Shown: positions 40,870 through 49,629, numbered from the stretch's first letter. The stretch is DNA of 64,000 nucleotides from Variovorax atrisoli 110B (GCF_000382045.1 NZ_KB907460.1:144757-208756); one strand, 5' to 3'. Notes: generated by a model not told the origin, from the letters alone. Numbers and translations: made by a program.

Positions 40870-41877
40870 TCAGTCCACCTTGATGTTGGCTTCCTTGGCG
40901 AGCTTTTGCCAGCGGACCAGTTCGGCGGTCACGACCTTGCCGAGTTGATCGGGCGTTCCGCCCACGCCTTCGCTGCCCTGGGCGAGCAGCTTGTCGCGGA
41001 TCTCCGGCTCCTTGACGACGGTGTTGATCACGCGGTTGAGCCTGTCGATGGCGGGCTTGGGCGTCTTGGCGGGCACGAAGACGGCGTACCAGGAGTCGAC
41101 GTCGAAGTCGGCGATGCCGGCCTCCTGCATCGTCGGCACGTCGGGGAAGGCTGCGCTGCGCCTGGTGGTGGATACGGCGAGCGCCTTGAGCTTGCCGGCC
41201 TTCACGAACTGCGCGGCCGCGGGAATCGACACCCACAGCAGCGGCACCTGCCCGCCCATCACGTCGGTCACGGCCGGGCCGCCGCCGCGATACGGCACGT
41301 GCGTCATCTGCGTGCCGGTGCGCAGCTTCAGCAGCTCGCCCGCGAGATGGCCGGGCGAGCCGTTGCCCACCGAGGCGAAGGAGATGCTGTCGGGCTTGGC
41401 CTTGGCCAGCGCGACCAGCTCTGCCACGGTGTTCGCCGGAAACTGCGTGTTGGCCACCAGGATCTGCGGCAGCGAGGCGACCATGCCCACGGGCGCGAAG
41501 TCCTTCGCGGTGTCGAAGCTCAGCTTCGCGTAGATGGCCGGGTTGATGGTGTGCGACGAGAGCGTGAAGAGCACGGTGTAGCCGTCCGCCGGCGCCTTCG
41601 CCACCAGCTCGGTGCCGATCGAGCCCGCCGCACCGCCGCGGTTGTCGATGAGCACCTGCTGGCCGAGCAGTGCCGAGAAGCGCTCCTGCACGATGCGCGC
41701 GATCACGTCGGTGCCGCCGCCGGGCGGGTAGGGCACGACCAGGCGGATCGGCTTGGTGGGGTAGTCGCCGCCGCTGTCCGCCTGCGCGGCGAGGGGCGAT
41801 GCAAGGGCGGCGAAGGCAGCGAGAGCCAGCATCCCGGCGCGATGCCAGGGGGCGAAGAGGGCGAAGAGCAACTTCAT
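40870..41877 (-). CDS. Bug/TctC-family solute-binding receptor
   Basis: The 335-residue protein has a Sec signal (hydrophobic core then SPLAAQA at about residue 33) and the Bug-family domain: YPTKPIRLVVPYPPGGGTDVIAR, FTLSSHTINPAIY and a VPYRGGGPAVTDVMGGQ segment. Members bind organic acids in the periplasm for TctAB-type transporters or sensing. No TctA/TctB gene is present here, as is common for orphan Bug proteins. ATG overlaps the stop of iclR (ATGA). In this operon it may bind sulfoacetate. Confidence 0.9.
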   Translation of the reverse strand: MKLLFALFAPWHRAGMLALAAFAALASPLAAQADSGGDYPTKPIRLVVPYPPGGGTDVIARIVQERFSALLGQQVLIDNRGGAAGSIGTELVAKAPADGYTVLFTLSSHTINPAIYAKLSFDTAKDFAPVGMVASLPQILVANTQFPANTVAELVALAKAKPDSISFASVGNGSPGHLAGELLKLRTGTQMTHVPYRGGGPAVTDVMGGQVPLLWVSIPAAAQFVKAGKLKALAVSTTRRSAAFPDVPTMQEAGIADFDVDSWYAVFVPAKTPKPAIDRLNRVINTVVKEPEIRDKLLAQGSEGVGGTPDQLGKVVTAELVRWQKLAKEANIKVD

Positions 41878-42683
41878 TCGGGTCTCCTTCTCTTTATGGT
41901 GGACATCGGCGACGGTCCGGCCGCTGCAGCGCCTACGCGATAGCCCAGCGTCACGCTGGCGTCGCGTGCGCAGGCCATCAGGTGGTCGGCCAGCCCGCGT
42001 GCCTGCGTGCGCGCGAAGCGGATCGAGGGCACGCTCATGCCGATGGCCGCCACGGCCTCGCCGCGTGCATTGAGCACGGGCGCGCCGAGGCCGCATACGC
42101 CGATGCGCCATTCCTCGCGGTTCTCTGCATAGCCGCGGGCGCGGGAGCGTTCCAGTTCGTTGAAAAGGGTGTCGAAGTCGGTGATGCTGTTCCTGGTGTG
42201 CGCCTCCAGCGTGCCCAGGCACTCCTGCAGCGCCGGCACGCCGAGGCCCGCCGCAGCGAGAAGCGCCTTGCCCGAGGCCACGCAGTACGCCGCCGCGCGG
42301 CCGCCGATGCGCGAGTAGGCAGCCACAGGCAAGGGGCTGTCGAACTTGTCGAGGTAGACGATCTCCGCGCCGTCGAGCACCGCGAGATGGATGGTTTCGC
42401 CCGTGGCCTGCGACAGCCGCGCGAGGTGGGGGCGCAGCAGCGAGCCGATGTCGGACGCCTCGGAGACCATCGCTCCGAGCTCGAAGAGCCTCAGGCTCGG
42501 CCGGTAGGCGCTCGTCTCCGGGTCCTGCACGGCCCAGCCGCACTCGACCAGCGTCTGCAGCGTGCGGTGCGCGTTGCTGCGCGCCATGCCGAATGCCTGG
42601 GCCAGTTCGGTGACGCGGCAGCCGCGCTGCTGGCGCACCATCCATTCGAGGGCGGCGAGGCCCTTGGCAAGCGTCGAGTCCAT
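41874..42683 (-). CDS. IclR-family regulator of the sulfoacetate-type operon (SauR-like)
   Basis: The 269-residue protein has an IclR winged helix at about residues 10-75 (LAQAFGMARSNAHRTLQTLV) and an effector domain with GETIHLAVLDGAEIVYLDKF, CVASGKALLA and ENREEWRIGVCGLGAPV. It heads a run of five genes on the minus strand (iclR, Bug receptor, SauS-, SauT- and TauE-like), matching the sauR position in Cupriavidus. Two overlapping GTTCC/GGAAC-type dyads lie 21-45 bases upstream, suggesting autoregulation. Confidence 0.88.
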   Translation of the reverse strand: MDSTLAKGLAALEWMVRQQRGCRVTELAQAFGMARSNAHRTLQTLVECGWAVQDPETSAYRPSLRLFELGAMVSEASDIGSLLRPHLARLSQATGETIHLAVLDGAEIVYLDKFDSPLPVAAYSRIGGRAAAYCVASGKALLAAAGLGVPALQECLGTLEAHTRNSITDFDTLFNELERSRARGYAENREEWRIGVCGLGAPVLNARGEAVAAIGMSVPSIRFARTQARGLADHLMACARDASVTLGYRVGAAAAGPSPMSTIKRRRPE

Positions 42684-42704
42684 GGGGCTGGGGTCTTCAT
42701 TGGC

Positions 42705-42728
42705 GTTCCAAATAATGGAACGGCGTTC
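42705..42728. promoter_or_regulatory. Overlapping operator dyads before the sulfoacetate-type operon
   Basis: GTTCC-N7-GGAAC (42705-42721) is a perfect dyad and closely resembles the IclR-type TGGAAA-N-TTTCCA pattern. It overlaps GAAC-N3-GTTC (42718-42728), and a further gcgtt/aacgc inverted pair ends at 42743. The site lies just upstream of iclR and shares half-sites with the sites at 31999 and 46521. Confidence 0.65.
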
Positions 42729-42824
42729 TTGATTTTGAAACGCAATGATGAACCCGAAGCGCCCTTTGTCAATCGGGGACTTGGATGTAGTCCCAAAGGC
42801 TTCAGCAGGCCGCCTGTGCGGCGC

Positions 42825-44561
42825 TCAACGGCGGTGCCGCCCGGCCATGAGCTCGATGACTTCCCGGAAGATGGCGTTGCCGCTCGCGTTCGCGAGGTCG
42901 AGCACGTGGCTGCGGCTGTAGTAGGGGCTCAGGTCGAGGCCCACGCCGATGCCGGCGATCTCGATGTCGCCGCGCTGTTCCTGCCGCGCGATCACGTCGC
43001 GCAGGTGGTGGTCCAGGTAGTGCGCGTCGTTGGCGAGGTGCGTGGCGCTGTCCATCGGCGAGCCGTCGGAGATCGCCAGCAGCAGCTTGCGCGCTTCACC
43101 TCGCTGTCGCAGCCGCGTGCAGGCCCAGTCGATTGCTTCGCCGTCGATGCCTTCGCGGAACAGGTCGGCCTTGAGCAGCGCCGCCATCGCCGGGCGCGCG
43201 CGCCGCCACGGCGTGGCCGCGGCCTTGAAGACGATGTGGCAGCGCTCGTTGAGCCGGCCCGGGTGCGGCGGCCGGCCCGCGCGCACCCATTCGCGCTGCG
43301 GGCGTCCGCCGTTCCATGCGCCGGTGGTGAAGCCGAGCACCTCGCAGGCCACGCCAGCCTGCTCGAGCGCGCGCGCGAAGACGTCGACCATCATCGCGAC
43401 CGACTCGGCGTGCTCCTTCATCGAGCCCGAGCAGTCGATGAGGAAGGTGACGATGCAGTCGGCGATCGGCTCCATGCGATCGATGCGGAACAGCCGGCGC
43501 TCGGTGGGCGAGGCAATGAGTTGCGCGAGGCGGCGTCCATCGACGAGCCCTTCTTCCTGCGCGCCGTCCCAGCCGTCGCGCTCGGGCTCGGCGAGCAGGG
43601 CGCGCAGTTCGCGCGCGAGGCGGGCGATGTTGACGCCCTGCGCTGCGATGCGGCGGTCGAGCTTCTCGCGATGGCCCGCGAGCACTTCCTTGCGTGCGAG
43701 CGCGGCGGCGTCGTGCTCGCGGTCGTAGGCATCGGTGAAGACGCGGTAGGCTCCGCCCGCGCCCTCGAGCACCTCGCTGCGGCCCGACTCGGCGGTGGTG
43801 AAGCGCTCGACGATCTCCTGGTCCATGTCGGCCACGAGGCTGAACACGCTGCGCTTGTCGTCCACGTGCGCATCGCGCTGGGCTTCGCCGTCTTCCTCGC
43901 CGGCCTCGTGAAGCATCGCGGCGACGGTGCGCGCGATGGCGCGGGCGTGCACTGCGTAGGCGGCCTGGTCGGCGCGGTCCTTGCGCAGGCCGGCCAGCGC
44001 ATGCCCGATCAGCGGCGCGAGCGCGAAGCGCGTGGCTTCGAGCATGTCCTCGGTTTCCTCCACCACCTGCTGGCCGCTGACGCGTGCACGGCAGATCTGC
44101 GCCACGGCGTACAACAGCAGGCCGCGCGCGGTGTCGGTCAGGCCCGAGTGATGGAAGGCGAGAGACCACTGCTCGTGCCGGTGCCGAAGGTTGTGCCGCA
44201 TGCCGGCCATGACGTCGGGCGCGAGCGCCTCCACGCGGAACTGCTCCAGCATCTCGAACAGCATGCGCTCGACGGGCTCCTCGGGCCGCAGGCTTTCATG
44301 CAGCGCGGCGTCCGATGCGGTGAGCCGCAGCGCGAGGCCGTCCGCCACGCCGCGGAACGATGCGAAGTCGTCGGTGTCGGGCGACGGATGCAGGTGCGGC
44401 GCGAACCATGGCAGCGCCGTGCGGCCGCGGTGCAGCCGCCGTCCGCGGAAATGCAGGTCGCGCTCGCCGCTGAAGGCACGCACCACGCCCGCGCACAGCT
44501 CCGCCACGAGTTCTTCCTGCCGCACGCGGCGCTGCATCGCGCTCGCTGGGCCGGTGTTCAT
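42825..44561 (-). CDS. cobT: CobT-like VWA protein
   Basis: The 578-residue protein matches the CobT subunit of aerobic cobaltochelatase: helical N-terminal two-thirds and a C-terminal von Willebrand A domain with the metal-ion site IDCSGSM at about residue 375, followed by the ISDGSPMD and GIGVGLDLSPYYSRS regions. In cobalamin synthesis CobT works with the AAA+ CobS and the large CobN to insert cobalt into hydrogenobyrinic acid diamide. Its ATG overlaps the cobS stop (ATGA). No CobN or other corrin gene is present in this window, and both flanks are sulfonate genes, so a role as activator or metal chaperone for another enzyme is possible. Confidence 0.85.
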   Translation of the reverse strand: MNTGPASAMQRRVRQEELVAELCAGVVRAFSGERDLHFRGRRLHRGRTALPWFAPHLHPSPDTDDFASFRGVADGLALRLTASDAALHESLRPEEPVERMLFEMLEQFRVEALAPDVMAGMRHNLRHRHEQWSLAFHHSGLTDTARGLLLYAVAQICRARVSGQQVVEETEDMLEATRFALAPLIGHALAGLRKDRADQAAYAVHARAIARTVAAMLHEAGEEDGEAQRDAHVDDKRSVFSLVADMDQEIVERFTTAESGRSEVLEGAGGAYRVFTDAYDREHDAAALARKEVLAGHREKLDRRIAAQGVNIARLARELRALLAEPERDGWDGAQEEGLVDGRRLAQLIASPTERRLFRIDRMEPIADCIVTFLIDCSGSMKEHAESVAMMVDVFARALEQAGVACEVLGFTTGAWNGGRPQREWVRAGRPPHPGRLNERCHIVFKAAATPWRRARPAMAALLKADLFREGIDGEAIDWACTRLRQRGEARKLLLAISDGSPMDSATHLANDAHYLDHHLRDVIARQEQRGDIEIAGIGVGLDLSPYYSRSHVLDLANASGNAIFREVIELMAGRHRR

Positions 44562-45550
44562 TCGCGCGCGTCCGACGAGAGCTGGTGCGACTCCTTCTGC
44601 TCGCGGTCGAAGCAGCGCTGGAAATACTCCGCCACCAGCGGACGCTCCGCGTCGTCGCACTTGTTGACGAAGGAAAGGCGGAAGGCCAGCGCCGGGTCCT
44701 TGAAGATCTCGACGTTCTCCGCCCATGTGATGACGGTGCGCGGCGACATCAGCGTCGAGAGGTCGCCGGCCGCGAAGCCCTTTCGCGTGAGGTCGGCCAC
44801 GGCCACCATCGCTGCGACCAGCTTCGTGCCCGCTTCGTCGGCCAGCGAAGGCACGCGCGCCTGCACGATGGCGATCTCTTCCGCCGCGGGCAGGTAGTCG
44901 AGCGAGGCCACGATGTTCCAGCGGTCGATCTGCGCATGGTTGAGCCGCTGCGCGCCGTGGTACAGGCCGTTGAGGTTGCCCAGCCCCACCGTGTTGGCCG
45001 TGGCGAACAGGCGGAAGAAGGGGTGCGGCCGCAGCACCCGGTTCTGGTCCATCAGCGTGAACTTGCCGTCGCGCTCCAGGATGCGCTGGATCACGAACAT
45101 CACGTCGGGCCGGCCCGCGTCGTACTCGTCGAAGATCAGCGCCACCGGCCGCTGCAGCGCCCATGGCACGATGCCTTCCTGGAACTCGGTGACCTGCTTG
45201 CCCTCGCGCAGCACCACCGCGTCCTTGCCGACGAGGTCGAGCCGGCTGATGTGGCCGTCGAGGTTCAGGCGCACGCAGGGCCAGTTCAGCCGGGCCGCCA
45301 CCTGCTCGATGTGGGTCGACTTGCCGGTGCCGTGCAGGCCCTGCACCATCACGCGCCGGTCGCGCATGAAGCCCGCGAGGATGGCGAGCGTCACGTCGGG
45401 ATTGAAGCGGTAGACCGCATCGACCTCGGGCACGTGGTCGTCGAAGGCTTTGGACGGGCTGAAGGCGGGCACGCGCAGGTCGGAGTCGATGCCGAACACC
45501 TCGCGCACGCTGAGCATCCGGTCGGGTCGAAGGTCGGCGGTGTCGGTCAT
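44558..45550 (-). CDS. cobS: CobS-like AAA+ ATPase
   Basis: The 330-residue MoxR-type ATPase has the CobS N-terminal VREVFGIDSDLRVPAF, Walker A GLHGTGKST (71-79), a Walker B region with DE at 141-142, and DQNRVLRPHPFFRLFATANT with LFATAN as sensor 1. It drives the CobT VWA partner using ATP. ATG 45550 is preferred; an upstream ATG at 45589 adds 13 residues outside the family pattern. It lies 25 bases after iclR and overlaps cobT, so iclR-cobS-cobT looks like one transcript. Confidence 0.9.
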   Translation of the reverse strand: MTDTADLRPDRMLSVREVFGIDSDLRVPAFSPSKAFDDHVPEVDAVYRFNPDVTLAILAGFMRDRRVMVQGLHGTGKSTHIEQVAARLNWPCVRLNLDGHISRLDLVGKDAVVLREGKQVTEFQEGIVPWALQRPVALIFDEYDAGRPDVMFVIQRILERDGKFTLMDQNRVLRPHPFFRLFATANTVGLGNLNGLYHGAQRLNHAQIDRWNIVASLDYLPAAEEIAIVQARVPSLADEAGTKLVAAMVAVADLTRKGFAAGDLSTLMSPRTVITWAENVEIFKDPALAFRLSFVNKCDDAERPLVAEYFQRCFDREQKESHQLSSDARE

Positions 45551-45575
45551 GGGGTTTCCTGCGAAAAGGTTGTCT

Positions 45576-46424
45576 TCAGGCCCGAGCATGGTCGACGCGG
45601 TCGGAGGCCGCGTCGGCGTCGATGCGGCTCAGGGCCTGCGCCGCACGCTGCAGCGCGGGCAGCAGGCTCTTCGCCTTGGCGGCGTCGAGCCGCATCACCG
45701 GCGCCTGCACCGCGATGCAGAGGTTCGACGGGGCGTCGTCGCCCGAGGGCACCAGCGTGGCGATGCAAAGGAGGCCGGGCAGGAACTCCTCGTGGTCGAT
45801 GGCGTAGCCGTCCTTGCGCACGCGCTGCACTTCCTTCTCCAGTGCCTCGGGGTCGGTCAGCGTCCTTTGCGTGTACGGCTCCAGCGGCGCGTGGGACAGC
45901 AGCCGGCGGCGCTGCGCTGCGCTCATCTGCGAGAGAAAGATCTTGCCGCTGGCCGAGCAGTGCACCGGCACGCGCGAACCCGAGTGCAGGTAGAAGCGCA
46001 GCGGCGCGGCGGTTTCCACGCGGTCGAGGTACACGACCTCGCTGCCCGAGAGGGCGGTGAGGTTGCAGCTCTCGCCGATCTCCTCCACCAGCTGGCGCAG
46101 CACCGTGTGGCGCGCGCCGTGCAGGCTGTCGTTGAGCAGCAGGTTCTCGGCCAGCCGCCGCAGCCGCGTGCCGATGCCGTAGTGCCGCCCGTCGCCTTCG
46201 CGCTGCAGCAGCCCCGCGCCTTCGAGCTGCTGGAGCATGCGGTGCAGCGTGGGCTTGGGCAGGCCGGTTTCTTCCACCAGGCCCTGCAGCGAATAGCGCT
46301 GGTCTTTCGCGGCCATGACTTCGAGCAGCGAGAACAGGCGCATGGTGGGCGAATCGCCACCCGGGCTCGCAGGGTCCTGCGCTTCAGGCGTGAGGCCTTT
46401 GACGATCTTCATGGCGCGGATCAT
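45576..46424 (-). CDS. IclR-family regulator divergent from xsc
   Basis: The 282-residue protein has an IclR winged helix at about residues 28-90 (YSLQGLVEETGLPKPTLHRM) and an effector domain with GESCNLTALSGSEVVYLDRV, VHCSASGKIFLSQM and DHEEFLPGLLCIATLV. It heads the cobS-cobT unit and faces xsc across 159 bases. That shared region carries an xsc promoter and GTTCC dyads, so control of xsc-ackA, of itself and of cobST is likely. Starts at 46424 or 46412 are both possible. Confidence 0.88.
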   Translation of the reverse strand: MIRAMKIVKGLTPEAQDPASPGGDSPTMRLFSLLEVMAAKDQRYSLQGLVEETGLPKPTLHRMLQQLEGAGLLQREGDGRHYGIGTRLRRLAENLLLNDSLHGARHTVLRQLVEEIGESCNLTALSGSEVVYLDRVETAAPLRFYLHSGSRVPVHCSASGKIFLSQMSAAQRRRLLSHAPLEPYTQRTLTDPEALEKEVQRVRKDGYAIDHEEFLPGLLCIATLVPSGDDAPSNLCIAVQAPVMRLDAAKAKSLLPALQRAAQALSRIDADAASDRVDHARA

Positions 46425-46474
46425 ATGCGTTTTACAAAAAAAAGAGACAAGACGTTCCGATTTTTGTAAATTGT

Positions 46475-46503
46475 TTGACGCGAGCCGGATGCCGTCCTAT
46501 ATT
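46475..46503 (+). promoter_or_regulatory. Predicted sigma-70 promoter of xsc
   Basis: A -35 box TTGACG (46475-46480) and a -10 box TATATT (46498-46503) are separated by 17 bases, a near-consensus promoter reading toward xsc. The transcript would start near 46510, giving a leader of about 75 bases. Confidence 0.7.
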
Positions 46504-46520
46504 CCGCCGAAACGAATTCC

Positions 46521-46535
46521 GGAACAAGCCGTTCC
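46521..46535. promoter_or_regulatory. GGAAC-N5-GTTCC operator in the xsc leader, with upstream half-site
   Basis: A perfect dyad ggaac-N5-gttcc covers 46521-46535, just downstream of the predicted transcription start, so a bound repressor would block the polymerase. A second half-site gttccga followed by a T-tract lies at 46454-46465, upstream of -35. A ttccggaa palindrome (46517-46524) overlaps the dyad. The repeat matches the one before the GMC dehydrogenase in sequence and spacing. Confidence 0.62.
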
Positions 46536-46583
46536 GACTTTTAGAGTTCAACCTCGCCCCTCATCCTCCCAGGAGACGCCCCC

Positions 46584-48407
46584 ATGAGCCAGAAGCCAGC
46601 CGCAGCCCCCGCACGCGAAGCCGTCAAGGGCGTGCAGAAGATGACGCCCTCCGAGGCCTTCGTCGAGACCATGGTCGCCAACGGCGTGACCGACATCTTC
46701 GGCATCATGGGCTCGGCCTTCATGGACGCGATGGACATCTTCGCGCCCGCCGGCATCCGGCTGATCCCCGTGGTGCACGAGCAGGGCGGCGCCCACATGG
46801 CCGACGGCTATGCGCGCGTGTCTGGCCGCCACGGCCTGGTCATCGGCCAGAACGGCCCCGGCATCAGCAACTGCGTGACGGCCATCGCGGCCGCCTACTG
46901 GGCGCACAGCCCGGTGGTCATCGTCACGCCCGAGACCGGCACCATGGGCATGGGCCTGGGCGGCTTCCAGGAAGCCAACCAGCTGCCGATGTTCCAGGAG
47001 TTCACCAAGTACCAGGGCCACGTCAACAACCCCAAGCGCATGGCCGAGTACACGGCGCGCTGCTTCGACCGCGCCATCTCCGAGATGGGCCCGACGCAGC
47101 TGAACATTCCGCGCGACTACTTCTACGGCGAGATCCAGTGCGAGATCCCGAAGCCCATGCGCGTGGAGCGCGGCGCGGGCGGCGAGCAGAGCCTGGAGGC
47201 GGCTGTCGAGCTGCTGGCCTCCGCGAAATTCCCGGTGATCCTCTCCGGCGGCGGCGTGGTCATGGGCGACGCGGTGGAGGAGTGCAAGGCCCTTGCCGAG
47301 CGCCTGGGCGCGCCGGTGGCCAACGGCTACCTGCGCAACGACTCCTTCCCCGCGAGCCACCCGCTGTGGGCTGGCCCGCTCGGCTACCAGGGCTCCAAGG
47401 CCGCGATGAAGCTGATCGCGCAGGCCGACGTGGTGCTCGCGCTCGGCTCGCGCATGGGCCCGTTCGGCACGCTGCCGCAGCACGGCATGGACTACTGGCC
47501 GAAGGAGGCGAAGATCATCCAGGTCGAGGCCGACCACACCAACCTGGGCCTGGTGAAGAAGATCACCGTCGGCATCCACGGCGACGCCAAGGCCACCGCG
47601 AAGGAACTGCTCAAGCGCCTGCAGGGCAAGACGCTGGCCTGCGACGCCACCAAGGCCGAGCGCGCCGACAAGATCAAGGCCGAGAAGGTCGCGTGGGAGA
47701 AGGAGCTCGACGAGTGGACCCACGAGCGCGACCAGTTCAGCCTCGACGTCATCGAGGAAGCCAAGGGCGAGAAGACGCCCACCGGCGGCAGCTACCTGCA
47801 TCCGCGCCAGGTGCTGCGCGAGCTCGAGAAGGCCATGCCGCCGCGCGTGATGGTCTCCACCGACATCGGCAACATCAACGCCATCGCCAACAGCTACCTG
47901 CGCTTCGAGGAACCGCGCAGCTTCTTCGCGCCGATGAGCTTCGGCAACTGCGGCTACTCGCTGCCCACCATGATCGGCGCCAAGTGCGCGGCGCCCGACC
48001 GCCCGGCCGTGGCCTATGCCGGCGACGGCGCGTGGGGCATGAGCATGGTCGAGATCATGACGGCCGTGCGCCACGACATCCCGGTGACGGCGGTGGTCTT
48101 CCACAACCGCCAGTGGGGCGCCGAGAAGAAGAACCAAGTCGACTTCTACAACCGCCGCTTCGTGGCCGGCGAGCTCGAGAGCGAGAGCTTCGCGGGCATC
48201 GCCAAGGCCATGGGCGCCGAGGGCATCGTGGTCGACAGGCTCGAGGACGTGGGCCCGGCGCTGAAGAAAGCCATCGACATGCAGATGAACGAGCGCAAGA
48301 CCTGCGTGATCGAGATCATGTGCACGCGCGAGCTGGGCGACCCGTTCCGCCGCGATGCGCTGTCGAAGCCGGTACGATTCCTCGACAAGTACAAGGACTA
48401 CGTCTGA
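46584..48407 (+). CDS. xsc: Sulfoacetaldehyde acetyltransferase
   Basis: The 607-residue thiamine-diphosphate enzyme converts sulfoacetaldehyde and phosphate to acetyl phosphate and sulfite. It has the catalytic glutamate region VVHEQGGAHMADGYAR (residues 63-78), the Xsc-typical PRDYFYGEIQCEI segment, and the diphosphate/Mg2+ motif GDGAWGMSMVEI at about 479 with the conserved HNRQWGAEKKNQ loop. Length matches the family (about 600). ATG 46584 follows caggaga. It is the meeting point of taurine, isethionate and sulfoacetate breakdown. The acetate kinase gene follows after 19 bases. Confidence 0.96.
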   Translation: MSQKPAAAPAREAVKGVQKMTPSEAFVETMVANGVTDIFGIMGSAFMDAMDIFAPAGIRLIPVVHEQGGAHMADGYARVSGRHGLVIGQNGPGISNCVTAIAAAYWAHSPVVIVTPETGTMGMGLGGFQEANQLPMFQEFTKYQGHVNNPKRMAEYTARCFDRAISEMGPTQLNIPRDYFYGEIQCEIPKPMRVERGAGGEQSLEAAVELLASAKFPVILSGGGVVMGDAVEECKALAERLGAPVANGYLRNDSFPASHPLWAGPLGYQGSKAAMKLIAQADVVLALGSRMGPFGTLPQHGMDYWPKEAKIIQVEADHTNLGLVKKITVGIHGDAKATAKELLKRLQGKTLACDATKAERADKIKAEKVAWEKELDEWTHERDQFSLDVIEEAKGEKTPTGGSYLHPRQVLRELEKAMPPRVMVSTDIGNINAIANSYLRFEEPRSFFAPMSFGNCGYSLPTMIGAKCAAPDRPAVAYAGDGAWGMSMVEIMTAVRHDIPVTAVVFHNRQWGAEKKNQVDFYNRRFVAGELESESFAGIAKAMGAEGIVVDRLEDVGPALKKAIDMQMNERKTCVIEIMCTRELGDPFRRDALSKPVRFLDKYKDYV

Positions 48408-48426
48408 ACGCCACCCACTGCACCCC

Positions 48427-49629
48427 ATGACCGGTTCGCTGCTGACGCTCAACGCGGGTTCGTCGTCGATCAAGGTCGCGCTGTTCGATGCGGCCGTCGA
48501 TGGCGGCTCCGCGTTGCCGGCGGCGCGCTGGTCGGGGCAGGCCGACGGGCTGGGCGCAGGCCTGAAGGCGCGGCTTCGCATACGCGATGCCGACGGGCGG
48601 ACGCTGCACGACGTGCCGCTCGAAGGCGCGCAGGCCTCGCACCAGGGGGCGCTCGCGGCGCTGCTGGACTGGCATGCGAAGCAATCGGGAGCAGGGCGCA
48701 TCGCGGCAGTGGGCCATCGCATCGTGCATGGCGGCGCGGATTTCGTGGCGCCGGTGCGCATCGATGACGGCGTGCTCGAAGCGCTGGCCAAGCTCGAACC
48801 ACTGGCGCCGCTGCACCAGCCGCACAACCTCGCGGGCGTGCGTGCAGCGATGGCCGCCTTCGATGGCGTGCCGCAGGTGGCGTGCTTCGACACCGCCTTC
48901 CATGCGGTGCAGCCCGAGGTCAACCGCCGCTTCGCGCTGCCGCGCGAGTTGCACGACGCGGGTGTGCGTCGCTACGGCTTCCACGGCCTTTCCTATGAAT
49001 CCATCGTCGCGCAGTTCGCCGGCATCGCGCCCGAACTCGCGCAGCGGCGCGTGATCGTCGCGCACCTGGGCAACGGCGCCTCGATGTGCGCGATCGCACA
49101 AGGCCGATCGGTCGCGACGACGATGACCTTCTCTCCGCTCGACGGCCTCACGATGGGCACGCGCTGCGGCCACCTCGACGCGGCCGTCGTCCTCTACCTG
49201 ATGCGCTCGCGCGGCATGTCGGCCGACGAGGTCGAGGCGCTGCTGTTCCGCCGATCGGGACTGCTCGGCATCTCGGGCGTGTCCAGCGACATGCGCGTGC
49301 TGGAGGCTTCGGCCGAGCCTGCCGCCGCCGAGGCCATCGGCCACTTCGCCGAGCAGGTGGTGCAGCACATGGGCAGCCTCGCGGCGGCACTGCGCGGCGT
49401 CGATGCCATCGTGTTCACCGGAGGCATCGGCGAGAACGGGGCCGCTCTGCGCGAGCGCATCCTCGAAGATTGCGAGTGGATGGGCGTGAATGTCGACGCC
49501 GCAGCCAACCGCAGCGGGGCGGCACGGCTGACGACGGCCGAGAGCCCCGTCAGTGCGTGGGTGCTGCGTACCGATGAGGAAGCGGTGATCGCCAGGCACA
49601 CGGCGCGCGTGCTGCGGGCCGCCGGCTGA
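48427..49629 (+). CDS. ackA: Acetate kinase
   Basis: The 400-residue ASKHA-fold kinase has the phosphate loop NAGSSSIK at the start, GHRIVHGG, RYGFHGLSYESIVAQ (family site, usually GFHGTSHKY), VAHLGNGASMCAI and FTGGIGENGA. It converts acetyl phosphate and ADP to acetate and ATP. In the Xsc pathway phosphotransacetylase often follows; here no pta is present, so acetyl phosphate may be turned into ATP and acetate directly and the acetate then re-activated elsewhere. Co-transcription with xsc is likely. Confidence 0.93.
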   Translation: MTGSLLTLNAGSSSIKVALFDAAVDGGSALPAARWSGQADGLGAGLKARLRIRDADGRTLHDVPLEGAQASHQGALAALLDWHAKQSGAGRIAAVGHRIVHGGADFVAPVRIDDGVLEALAKLEPLAPLHQPHNLAGVRAAMAAFDGVPQVACFDTAFHAVQPEVNRRFALPRELHDAGVRRYGFHGLSYESIVAQFAGIAPELAQRRVIVAHLGNGASMCAIAQGRSVATTMTFSPLDGLTMGTRCGHLDAAVVLYLMRSRGMSADEVEALLFRRSGLLGISGVSSDMRVLEASAEPAAAEAIGHFAEQVVQHMGSLAAALRGVDAIVFTGGIGENGAALRERILEDCEWMGVNVDAAANRSGAARLTTAESPVSAWVLRTDEEAVIARHTARVLRAAG

